16,445 nt of DNA from NCBI GenBank assembly GCA_027056615.1, contig JALUKJ010000022.1:1-16445 (forward strand), written 5' to 3'. Shown piece after piece: positions 1 to 7,711 of the stretch (the first letter of the stretch is position 1; the number at the start of each line of letters is the position of its first letter). This DNA comes from Campylobacteraceae bacterium (lineage in GTDB: Bacteria > Campylobacterota > Campylobacteria > Campylobacterales > Sulfurovaceae). The position numbers were made by a program, and so were the translations under genes. The notes under the pieces are model-generated. The model made no database searches and was not told where the DNA came from. It was given only the letters and a program-made list of their open reading frames with translations.

Positions 1-1
1 A

Positions 2-100
2 GAGTGGGAAAAAGAGAATATTCCTGATACTGTTCGTAAAGAACGCTTGAAGTTTTTTAATAAGAATATCCAAAAACTGGAAATGGAGAAGTCGGCGTAG
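2..100 (+). CDS. C-terminal fragment of an unidentified protein (5' end outside window)
   Basis: An open frame enters from the left edge and ends at a TAG at 98-100. It encodes about 32 residues, beginning EWEKENIPDTVRKERL and ending KLEMEKSA. The composition is charged and looks helical, which is plausible for the tail of a real protein, but I recognise no family. It is the only apparent plus-strand gene and converges on the decayed DUF4258 gene, whose reading frame runs into it. It could be the tail of a neighbouring gene, or of a transposase if an insertion element ends at about 101-115. It could also be a chance open frame, since only about 100 bases are visible. Confidence 0.35.
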   Translation, partial: EWEKENIPDTVRKERLKFFNKNIQKLEMEKSA

Positions 101-386
101 TGGGGGGTTTTCCACAGCCTAGGTCAGGGATATAAGCCGTTATAATGGCTAAATACTCATCTTTAGGCGTACATACTACATGAACAGGACGATGGTCAAT
201 ATAAGCCATTAAGCAACTTTTACCTCGTGCGTCCTCTGGATAATCTTCAATAATCTCACCATACTCAATAACCTTTTCAACTTCAACTGTTGTTATCATC
301 CTATCCAATCTTGACATCTATTTTATTGCATGAGGCAAGAATAAAATCTTTTTATTTTTGGCTATGAGTATCTCTTGTTTATTCAT
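57..386 (-). pseudogene. DUF4258 family protein, interrupted by an in-frame TAG, aberrant C-terminus
   Basis: The reading frame starts at an ATG at 384-386, runs for 22 codons to LFLPHAIK, meets a TAG at 318-320 and continues in the same frame with MSRLDRMITTVEVEKVIEYG, then GEIIEDYPEDARGKSCL and PVHVVC...AIITAYIPDL. This is the DUF4258 pattern, in which HAIK is normally followed directly by a residue such as Gln and then MSR. A single CAG-to-TAG change explains the break. After IPDL, at about position 113, the sequence becomes Pro/Thr-rich and unlike the family's usual Trp/Glu/Arg-rich end, so the 3' end is also altered. DUF4258 proteins are small and often sit in toxin-antitoxin-like or mobile contexts; their biochemical role is not firmly established. 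Restart at the ATG at 315-317 would give an 86-residue product lacking the N-terminal His-Ala segment, but no ribosome binding site is visible there. I consider it a pseudogene. Confidence 0.7.
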
Positions 387-509
387 ATTTTGATTATATC
401 ATATAAATGATAAAATAGTCTCTTGAACCTAAAGAGTCAGACCCAAAATAGATAACTAAACTTAAATTAAAATTATTTTATATAAAAAATATGCTACAGT
501 TTGATAAAT
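387..509. other. AT-rich intergenic region between pelB and the DUF4258 remnant
   Basis: No gene is visible here. The region receives the 3' end of the Pel operon transcript on the minus strand. A weak hairpin with stem CTCTT (420-424) and AAGAG (432-436) and a 7-nt loop, extendable by one pair past a mismatch, could form part of a terminator, but it has no strong T-run. A short self-complementary TTTTATATAAAA-type tract lies around 475-486. The sequence AGAGTCAGACCC at 434-445 resembles tails I associate with repeat-type elements, but that is recollection only. Confidence 0.3.
393..401 (-). promoter_or_regulatory. Extended -10 promoter for the DUF4258 gene
   Basis: On the minus strand the bases read TGATATAAT, a consensus extended -10 element (TGnTATAAT). 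The -10 hexamer ends 6 nt before the ATG at 386, so transcription would be expected to begin at or within a base or two of the start codon. No Shine-Dalgarno sequence precedes that ATG. Both facts fit a leaderless mRNA. The alternative is that the true start codon lies further downstream. Confidence 0.45.
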
Positions 510-3500
510 TTAAAACCTATACCGAACACTTACCCCATAAAGAGGCTCAGAGACCACACCAACACCATCACTATAATTTAAAACTACATCTAAAGAGTCT
601 TTGTTTTTAACAATCTTAGAAAGTCCAAGCGATAGAGAAGTTCCTACATTATGGTGGTCATTAATAGCCATACCAACTGTTCCAAAAGGTTTCCAGCCGT
701 GGTTAAAGCTATTTTCCCTAGAAGTTCCAACACTAGCCGAAACTCCAAACTCTGAAAAGTCTTGGGCAATAGTTGGTGTAAAGGTATTGTGTGAGATGTA
801 GCTGTTGAAGTGAATATCTGGGTAGCCTAAACGTAAGGTATAGTTTGCACTTAGTTGTGTACTCTCTCCATCTCCTAAAAAATCTCCATTTTGTCTAAAG
901 TAGTGACTCTTTTTATGTAAGAAACTAAGGCTTACTCGTGGGCTAATAGTGGTTAATAGGTTTACTCCTAATGTACTCTCCATTCCATCACGTTCTAAAA
1001 TAGGTGTTAACTCACTTTTGCTATGGTATTTACTATTTAAAGTAATTTGAAAAGGCTGAAAGTTATAACCTATATTAAGTCTGCTACTTATAAAATTATC
1101 TTGACTATTGTTGTAGGCTAACGCAAAATCCCAAAGTAGTTTTGAACTACTATTTTTTAAAGCAAACTCAATATTTTTATTGGTTTTAGTTGGCTCTTGA
1201 CTAGAGTTATATATTTCTTTACTTACAGTTATATTGGCTTTTAATTTTTGGTAGAGTCGCCATTGGTATCTAAATGATAATTTCTCTAAATCCAATAGAG
1301 AGCTTAAATGCTTTTTCTTTACATTGGTAATAAAATGAATATGTTCATCATTATTAATTTTTTCATAAGCCTCATTGAGTAGAGAAGTTTGGGCTAAACA
1401 GATATCTTTTATAAGTTGTTGGTACTCTTTGCTATGAGGGTTCTCTTTGAGTAGCTGTTGACTCCAACGTTTGGCAACATCTAGTTGTTTTAGTTGTAAA
1501 GCAGAAACAATTGAGACTAATCCAACCTTTTTTTGAAGTTGGCTATTTTGTTTTAGTAACGATAACTCTTCTTCAATTTTTATTTTAAAAGTTGAGTTTG
1601 TTTTTAGATTGTCAAGTAGTAACCATAAGTAAGATTGATGAGTTGCTATACGGTTGGGTGCTAACTTAAATGCTTTAGTATAAGCTTTTAATGCAAGAGT
1701 AATTTTATGACTTTGAACATAGTAATTTGCTAAAAGAAGCTGATATCCAATATTGCTACTAAGCTTTTCTTTCTCTTTTGTTTTTATGCTTTTTAGTACT
1801 TTTTGAAATTTTTTGAACTCCTTTTTATCACTTAAATAGTATAAAAGTGCTAGTAGATTGTTACTATTATGGGTTGTTTTCCACGCTTTTAGGTAGAGTT
1901 TATCTATCTTTTTACCCCTATTTAGTCCTTTCTCTAAAGCTATTAACCGTTCATAACCTGTAGAGTTAAGTTGTTGTTTTTCTTCAAATTTCCAAAGTGT
2001 TTTATATAGATAAGAATAATCTTTCTGTTGCCATGCAAGGTCGACTAATAAGCGTTTCTTTTTGAGTTTATTATGTTTATTTAGCTCTTTAGTAAGAGTG
2101 TATGCTTTGGAAAACTCTTTAATTGCCAATGCACGTTTAATAGCAACTCTTTGCAAAGAGGGATTAAGACCATATCTTCTTTTATACTCTTGGTAGAGTT
2201 TTAAGCCCTTTTTAAAGTGGCTATTATCAAAAGTAAAATGAATAGTTGCACCATATACCTCTTTGTTCTTAACTTTTTTTAGAAGTGTAGAGAAGTACTC
2301 TTCTGCTTTGTCTATTTCACCTGTAAAATCAAAGTACTTTGAGAGCTTTTTAATAAAACTATAATTACCTTTATCGATCTTATTTTTATATATTTCACCT
2401 AGAATTTGGTAGCTATTATTAATATTGCTATACTTTAACAGGTACTTTTCGTATTTACTATCTTTATACTTCTTATAACCTTTAATATTGAGTTGAGTTA
2501 CATTTTTCATCTCTCCTAGCCATGTTGAGAGTTGAATACTTTTATCAAGATATTTCTCTTTATGAAAAGTTATTTCAGCATAATTTGAAATAGCTAGTGC
2601 TGGTTCTAACTTTGAGTTATAGATAAGTGCTTTAAGTGCTAAATTTATACTTTTTTCATCAAACTTTATAGCATACTCTTCAAATAGGCTATTTGAAAAG
2701 TAACTAGCTTCACTTAGTCGTCCTTGCTGTAATAAAGTATTGATAATGGAGTAGATATCGGAGCTATTTATGTTATTGTTCTCTATATAATCATCTATAA
2801 GACGTACGGTAGAGACCTTTGCTCCATCTTTGCTTTGTCCAAGAATATAGAGGATTGTATAGAAATATCTGCTTCTCTCATCTTGACTTTTAGCATTTAA
2901 AAAGAGTGTTTGAACTACATCATAGGCTCTTTCAAACTCCTTATGTTGAATTAAAGAGTTAATAGCATAATCTTGTAATTTTTTATCTATCTCTTTATAA
3001 TTAAGCAGATTAATGAGATGTTCATAGGCATCTTTTTTATACCCTAAATTGTTTGCAAGATAGTAGCTTATTTTCTCTAGTTCATAATCTATAATTTCAG
3101 GTCTCTCTTGCATAAGTTTTTGGAGTGAGATATATTTTAAATAAGTGTAGTCAATATTTGTTGACTCTGCATAGAAAAATAGATTGTCTCTATTTTTTCC
3201 CATAAAATTATAGTATTTAAGAAGCATATCTTTAAGCTTTCTTAACTCTTTTTGATTTGGAGTTTGAAAGTATATATCTTTTTTTAGTAAATACTCTGTT
3301 TTATAGAGTTTAGTTAGTAATTTTTTATCTTTTGTTGTTTTAATTAAATCACTATTAAGTACTAATGCTTTTTTAGTCTTTCCCATATAGTCATATTTTT
3401 CAATTAGTAACATTTTTAGTTTAAGATTGTCAGGGTGGTAAAGTAACAAGCTCTCTAGGTAATTAATAGAGAGATTTGTATGTCCTTTAGAACTCTCTAA

Positions 3501-3629
3501 AAATGCCTCAATATCATCTTTTGGAAATAGTAGATACAACACAAATGCAAAGACAATAACAATTGCCCCAATCTCTTTTAATGAAAGTATGGAGGTGCTA
3601 GTATCGTGGTTATTGACACTTAAATACAA
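510..3629 (-). CDS. pelB: Pel polysaccharide export protein PelB (TPR scaffold plus outer-membrane beta-barrel)
   Basis: PelB carries the Pel polymer across the periplasm and outer membrane. The 1039-residue protein shows the family layout. A hydrophobic N-terminal segment lies at about residues 20-36. A long helical region rich in Lys, Leu and Tyr, at about 45-785, fits degenerate TPR repeats, which in the characterised protein bind PelA. About 785-1039 is beta-rich and alternates polar and hydrophobic residues, ending in VSVRYRF with the C-terminal Phe typical of Bam-inserted barrels. It is somewhat shorter than the Pseudomonas aeruginosa protein (about 1190 residues), the shortfall most likely in the repeat region. 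The start is a TTG at 3627-3629; an AAGGGG on the minus strand lies 6 nt upstream and no ATG precedes the membrane segment. It overlaps the end of pelA by 20 nt, implying coupled translation. It is the last gene of the operon. Confidence 0.88.
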   Translation of the reverse strand: MYLSVNNHDTSTSILSLKEIGAIVIVFAFVLYLLFPKDDIEAFLESSKGHTNLSINYLESLLLYHPDNLKLKMLLIEKYDYMGKTKKALVLNSDLIKTTKDKKLLTKLYKTEYLLKKDIYFQTPNQKELRKLKDMLLKYYNFMGKNRDNLFFYAESTNIDYTYLKYISLQKLMQERPEIIDYELEKISYYLANNLGYKKDAYEHLINLLNYKEIDKKLQDYAINSLIQHKEFERAYDVVQTLFLNAKSQDERSRYFYTILYILGQSKDGAKVSTVRLIDDYIENNNINSSDIYSIINTLLQQGRLSEASYFSNSLFEEYAIKFDEKSINLALKALIYNSKLEPALAISNYAEITFHKEKYLDKSIQLSTWLGEMKNVTQLNIKGYKKYKDSKYEKYLLKYSNINNSYQILGEIYKNKIDKGNYSFIKKLSKYFDFTGEIDKAEEYFSTLLKKVKNKEVYGATIHFTFDNSHFKKGLKLYQEYKRRYGLNPSLQRVAIKRALAIKEFSKAYTLTKELNKHNKLKKKRLLVDLAWQQKDYSYLYKTLWKFEEKQQLNSTGYERLIALEKGLNRGKKIDKLYLKAWKTTHNSNNLLALLYYLSDKKEFKKFQKVLKSIKTKEKEKLSSNIGYQLLLANYYVQSHKITLALKAYTKAFKLAPNRIATHQSYLWLLLDNLKTNSTFKIKIEEELSLLKQNSQLQKKVGLVSIVSALQLKQLDVAKRWSQQLLKENPHSKEYQQLIKDICLAQTSLLNEAYEKINNDEHIHFITNVKKKHLSSLLDLEKLSFRYQWRLYQKLKANITVSKEIYNSSQEPTKTNKNIEFALKNSSSKLLWDFALAYNNSQDNFISSRLNIGYNFQPFQITLNSKYHSKSELTPILERDGMESTLGVNLLTTISPRVSLSFLHKKSHYFRQNGDFLGDGESTQLSANYTLRLGYPDIHFNSYISHNTFTPTIAQDFSEFGVSASVGTSRENSFNHGWKPFGTVGMAINDHHNVGTSLSLGLSKIVKNKDSLDVVLNYSDGVGVVSEPLYGVSVRYRF

Positions 3630-6336
3630 CCGTTACCCCTTTTTTACTCTTGGAACTTAAAAAAAGTTTATGATGATTATGTCTGCTTTTTATGGTAATA
3701 TTGGTTTTAAAACTACACCCTTTTGGTAAGTAAAAGTTTGCCTCTATGGGCATATTTGCTCTAAGCTCAAAACTATTATTTGCTACTCTACTTACCCATC
3801 CATTAGAGTCAATAAGATAGGGTGATGAGGTCTTTTTAGCTAAGATAATTTTGTACTCTCCACTACTGTCTAAAGTAACATAAGTAGAGTTGTTATCAAA
3901 GTTAAACCCTGCTACTCCTTTGCTCTTTTTCATATCAATATAAATTTTTTTGTCAAAGCGAACACTACGTAAAAAACCACTATTGCATACCTCATATCCA
4001 CCTTTAATCTTTGCAATAGCTGTTCTATAAAAACCTCGTCCTTTTTTGATATATTGAGAGGTATAGAGTTTAGATGTTTTCTGTTTCATTACCCACTCAT
4101 AGACCTCTTTTAGAGCATTAAGTGAAGATAGTTTAGAGCCATAGTAGTAGTGATAGTAGAGGTCAATTGGTTTAAGTCGATATGGTCTGTTAGTCATTTT
4201 ATATGTCTCTATAACATTTCTAAAACCCCAAAATGGTCCTAACCAATCGTTAGTATAGACATTCTCATCTTGTTCACCTGTATATATTTGCCAATACTCT
4301 CCACGCTCTATTCCAAAAGGGGCAATATAGGCAAGAGTTGGATTTTTCTTTTGAACAGTAGTATCTCCACCATTAAGGCTAAGAATCCCTTGTCTTTCAA
4401 TATAGGCTAAAATATCTCTAGTGGGTTGACAATCTCCTGACCAAAAGAGAAGTTTCTCTTTTTGTTTACTCTTTGGAGCAAATGAGAGTGCATAGTTAAT
4501 ACTTCCTATAGTCTCTTTTTGTAAAGAGAAGTAGTAGTTTTTAATAGGAAGATGAAAATGTTTTCCTACCTCTGGTGACCTATTTTTAGGTAATACTGCC
4601 TTTGCCCAAAAAAATGGGTGTGAATAGGTATGACTTGCAGGTTCAATCCAAGGTATAGCGTAAAGTTCTCTTACATCTTTTTTGAGTCTTTTAGTTAGTT
4701 TTGGAAAAATCTCCTCTATCTCCCCTTCAATAATGGATACACTTTGAGGTATTTTATACTTTTTAAATATTGGCTCCATAAGATACTCAATAGCTAGTAT
4801 ATCCATATTCATACGTACACGCTCAATCGAACCATCTCCATCAATATGCACAAAGAGTATTCGTCTACCTGCCTCTGTAGTTGGGTCAGGCATAGGAATA
4901 TCCTCTAGCTGTAAAGCCTCTTTTAGAAATTTAAAAGGGTTAATACTCCAATAGTTAGTATTGTCAATATCTGTTAAAAAGCTACTACTAATAGCATATC
5001 CACCCCAAGGAGTAATGGCTATGGGTTGGCTTTTTTGCCCATTTGGGTAAGTTGTCTCTATAATGGCTTTAGAGTGTGAACCTTTAATAAGTGTTGACTC
5101 AAAATCGACCGAAGCAGGTATCTCATAGGGTTTAAAACCATTGTGATAGTTAGTATGAACATTAGAGGTAAATCTGTTTTTATTTTTCTTAACACTTAAT
5201 CCAAATCTTTTTAGATTTTGATTGTTTTTTTCAAAAATAAAACTATTAAAAAAGAGTATTTTAACTCCTTGTTGTTTAACTTTTTGAGTCCATTCATAGA
5301 TTTTATCATCATTTTTAGTATGTCCATTTGACCAAACCACTACAGCGTGATATCTGTCTTCAACATGTTGAGGAAGCTCTTTAGTCGAGATGTCATAGAG
5401 TATAGGAATATATCCAAAATGTTCAATAGGCATAGAGATAGAGAGATGAACATCGGAATAGATAGAATTATGCTCTTTAAAAGCAGAAGAATTAAATAAA
5501 ATAAGTATATTTCGCCGAATACGCTCCACTTCACATTCACCTTGCTCTTGAAGTAAGCCATCTGTAACATAAGGGATAATTCCAAGCTTTTTAATCTTTT
5601 TAGCAATTTCCAGTCGCTCTTTAGTTGAACCATTACTATAGTCTATAGAGATGATATCTAAACCATATTTTTTTGCCTCTTTAAGTCGAGCTAAAATCCA
5701 TTTATAGTCTGCTTTAGGAACTTTACCATAACTCTTAGTCGCATTATCATAACGAGAGAGTAGGCTCTCTGCTACAACAGCAGATACATCGTTATGAATC
5801 TTATCAAGCAGTTCAAACCCACGATTTAAAATAAGCTTTGATTTTGGGTACTGTTTATGAAGTTTATGAATAATCTCAATTAATGCCTTTTGTTGATGTT
5901 TAAATAGTTTTTTGTCTTTGGCTGTTACATGGTAGGCATCCATTGTATCTAAAAAGAAGTTTCTATACCCCTTTTTATAGAGTGAAGCAACACGCTCAAA
6001 GATAAAGTTTTGATACTCTTTATTGCGTAAATCAGCAATAAGAGAGTTCCATGTCTTGTTTTTAGAGATAACCCATGATTTTTTGTAAGGGGTTTTAGTC
6101 TTTCTCCAAGGTTCAATCTCTCCTACACTTACATAGGCTACCATCTTTTGAGGGTATCGAATAGCGTAGATATTATCAATAGCATCAGCATCCACCACTA
6201 TTTTATCATAGAAGTTAATAAAAGTATCATCAATATTTTTACTGTAGATAAACGCATAACGATTGTCAGCAAAAACTCCTGAGAGTAGTAGTAAAAAAAG
6301 TACTAGTACCCTATTGCAACATAAATGTTTGATAAT
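3610..6336 (-). CDS. pelA: Pel polysaccharide hydrolase/deacetylase PelA, with non-canonical start
   Basis: PelA is a periplasmic bifunctional enzyme that partly deacetylates and cleaves the GalNAc-rich Pel polymer. The first ordinary start codon in frame is a GTG at 6196-6198, but translation upstream stays open to a TAG at 6337-6339 and encodes a clear signal peptide: IIKHLCCNR, then VLVLFLLLLSGVFA, then DNRYAF. I therefore extend the gene to about 6336 (908 residues; about 948 in Pseudomonas). Numbering from there, residues about 24-260 form a GH114-like TIM barrel with FLDTMDAY and a candidate catalytic Glu in VVAES (about 190). A reductase-like/linker region follows. The deacetylase has VHIDGDGS (about 496-503) and ASHTYSH (about 567-573), giving the metal-binding Asp-His-His set. 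A beta-rich C-terminal domain ends the protein. It overlaps pelG by about 26 nt and pelB by 20 nt. The function is secure; the start codon is not. Confidence 0.88.
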   Translation of the reverse strand: MIKHLCCNRVLVLFLLLLSGVFADNRYAFIYSKNIDDTFINFYDKIVVDADAIDNIYAIRYPQKMVAYVSVGEIEPWRKTKTPYKKSWVISKNKTWNSLIADLRNKEYQNFIFERVASLYKKGYRNFFLDTMDAYHVTAKDKKLFKHQQKALIEIIHKLHKQYPKSKLILNRGFELLDKIHNDVSAVVAESLLSRYDNATKSYGKVPKADYKWILARLKEAKKYGLDIISIDYSNGSTKERLEIAKKIKKLGIIPYVTDGLLQEQGECEVERIRRNILILFNSSAFKEHNSIYSDVHLSISMPIEHFGYIPILYDISTKELPQHVEDRYHAVVVWSNGHTKNDDKIYEWTQKVKQQGVKILFFNSFIFEKNNQNLKRFGLSVKKNKNRFTSNVHTNYHNGFKPYEIPASVDFESTLIKGSHSKAIIETTYPNGQKSQPIAITPWGGYAISSSFLTDIDNTNYWSINPFKFLKEALQLEDIPMPDPTTEAGRRILFVHIDGDGSIERVRMNMDILAIEYLMEPIFKKYKIPQSVSIIEGEIEEIFPKLTKRLKKDVRELYAIPWIEPASHTYSHPFFWAKAVLPKNRSPEVGKHFHLPIKNYYFSLQKETIGSINYALSFAPKSKQKEKLLFWSGDCQPTRDILAYIERQGILSLNGGDTTVQKKNPTLAYIAPFGIERGEYWQIYTGEQDENVYTNDWLGPFWGFRNVIETYKMTNRPYRLKPIDLYYHYYYGSKLSSLNALKEVYEWVMKQKTSKLYTSQYIKKGRGFYRTAIAKIKGGYEVCNSGFLRSVRFDKKIYIDMKKSKGVAGFNFDNNSTYVTLDSSGEYKIILAKKTSSPYLIDSNGWVSRVANNSFELRANMPIEANFYLPKGCSFKTNITIKSRHNHHKLFLSSKSKKGVTVVFKCQ

Positions 6337-7711
6337 CTAACTCCTGTAAAATTTTATTTAAAGTACGAATGGAACTCACAAAAAGAATAAGTAGTGCAAC
6401 GCTATAACCATAACCGTAAAAGTAAGGTCCCATCTGAATACTTACCCATGTAAGTAGTGCATTAAGTAGAACAAATGCCAAGGTATAGAGTAGTGCCTCT
6501 TTTTGTTTATCAAGATAGTAAAGATACGCCAAAATAGACATAAACCCAAGCTGTAACTGAACACCAATAACATCTACATAAAATAGAGGTAGATATAGTT
6601 TAGGTAGAGAAAATAACTCAAAAATGGTCTCTGCACTTAAAAAAAGTAGAATATTGAACATACCCTGAACAAACAAAATTTCTTGGATAGAGCGAGTAAC
6701 TGCATTTATCATCTGTTGTTTATGGTACTTAATTTGGCTCAAAGCACTATGTTTATTGATAGCACGGTAGAACTGCTCATAAGATTTGGCAAAGTCTACT
6801 TCTAGCCTAAAGAAGAAAATAGCCATACCAGGGATAATAGAAAGGTATGCTAAAAAGATAGGAAAATCATACACCATTGAGGCATGAAGCTTACCAATAA
6901 CTATATATCCCACAATAGGAGAGAACCAAAAGATAACCTTGTCAATCCAAATGGCTATATTGTAGAACATTCCAGAAAAACCAAGTTTCCAGTAAAATTT
7001 ACCATAGATATTTTGAAAAGCATCAAAACGAATAAATCGATTATTTGCTTTATTATAAGATGGGTAGTAGTAGATAATCCCCAAAAAGAGTAAAATAAAA
7101 AGTAGGGAGTTTCCAATAATAAAAGCAATAAGAAGTCCAAGAATCCCAAAATCTCTAAGAAGATAAGCAACAAGATAGATAAGTGCATATCCTGCAAGAT
7201 AGAATAAGATAACCTGTTTATATAGCTTTAGACTTGCTGCTAAAATATTTGCAATCCAAACACAAGAGAGAACAATAAATAGCGTTACATAGAGCAGAAC
7301 AAAAAAATTACTCTGTGTATCAAAGAGGAAAATTGCTAATGGTAGAGAGATAATTAACCCTCCAATAATGGTTAAAATAATTATCCCTAAAAAATTCGGT
7401 AAGATTAAGTAGTGCCTCTTCTCATACATTCTATCGGCAATAAAACGGGTAAATGGAAGCTGAAAAAACCCTGTATAGACCGAGCTTAGGGCTAAAGCAG
7501 AGACATAGGTAACCGAAGCCTTCAACATAGTTTGAGTTGGGTCTTGGGTATGGTATAGGTAGATATTTGCAAGACCAATTCCCAAGATAATAATCATCGA
7601 AATAACCCAAGGACCAGAACTTAAAATTGCCGAATATCCAAAGGTTTTAAGGACAGCCGTTAGTGTTCTCTCTCTTAAAATCTGTTTTAACTCAAAACCT
7701 ATTCCTGCCAT
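6311..7711 (-). CDS. pelG: Pel polysaccharide transport membrane protein PelG
   Basis: PelG is the polytopic inner-membrane protein of the Pel synthase complex. It belongs to the MOP flippase-like superfamily and, with PelD, PelE and PelF, moves the growing chain across the inner membrane. The 466-residue product begins with the characteristic family opening MAGIGFELKQILRERT followed by SSGPWVISMI. It contains about twelve hydrophobic segments spread to the C-terminus, interrupted by a charged loop near residues 325-350 (DFAKSYEQFYRAINKHS). The length matches the usual 450-460 residues. The ATG at 7709-7711 overlaps the pelF stop by one base (TAATG), with an AAGGA-type Shine-Dalgarno a few bases upstream inside pelF. 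Its 3' end overlaps the inferred start of pelA. Nothing appears truncated. Confidence 0.92.
   Translation of the reverse strand: MAGIGFELKQILRERTLTAVLKTFGYSAILSSGPWVISMIIILGIGLANIYLYHTQDPTQTMLKASVTYVSALALSSVYTGFFQLPFTRFIADRMYEKRHYLILPNFLGIIILTIIGGLIISLPLAIFLFDTQSNFFVLLYVTLFIVLSCVWIANILAASLKLYKQVILFYLAGYALIYLVAYLLRDFGILGLLIAFIIGNSLLFILLFLGIIYYYPSYNKANNRFIRFDAFQNIYGKFYWKLGFSGMFYNIAIWIDKVIFWFSPIVGYIVIGKLHASMVYDFPIFLAYLSIIPGMAIFFFRLEVDFAKSYEQFYRAINKHSALSQIKYHKQQMINAVTRSIQEILFVQGMFNILLFLSAETIFELFSLPKLYLPLFYVDVIGVQLQLGFMSILAYLYYLDKQKEALLYTLAFVLLNALLTWVSIQMGPYFYGYGYSVALLILFVSSIRTLNKILQELDYQTFMLQ
6341..6345 (-). promoter_or_regulatory. Probable Shine-Dalgarno for pelA, inside the end of pelG
   Basis: The minus strand reads AGGAG here, within the last codons of pelG. 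It lies 4 nt before an ATT (6334-6336) and 7 nt before an ATC (6331-6333), the only two codons ahead of the PelA signal peptide in the right frame. The spacing favours ATC or ATT as initiation codon. The motif also encodes part of pelG's Gln-Glu-Leu, so it may be coincidental. Confidence 0.4.

Noticed and set aside
2..100. Left-edge fragment as the missing tail of the DUF4258 protein in inverted orientation
   Set aside because: EWEK vaguely recalls the Trp/Glu-rich DUF4258 tail, but the rest (PDTVRKERLKFFNKN) does not match well enough, and a local inversion cannot be shown from this window.
475..486. TTTTATATAAAA palindrome as a terminator of the Pel operon
   Set aside because: All A-T stem with no loop, expected by chance in such AT-rich sequence.
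601..801. Plus-strand open frame opposite the pelB barrel region
   Set aside because: Shadow of the PelB C-terminal strands; no independent evidence for coding.
3610..6198. Starting pelA at the GTG at 6196-6198
   Set aside because: This removes the signal peptide and the first part of the barrel, both plainly encoded in the same frame upstream; no Shine-Dalgarno precedes the GTG.
6293..6299. A frameshift error in the 7-nt A/T run as the explanation for the missing pelA start
   Set aside because: Upstream of the run the other two frames contain stops (TAG just after the pelG Met-Leu-Gln and another a few codons on) and no usable start between, so an indel alone would not restore an initiation codon.
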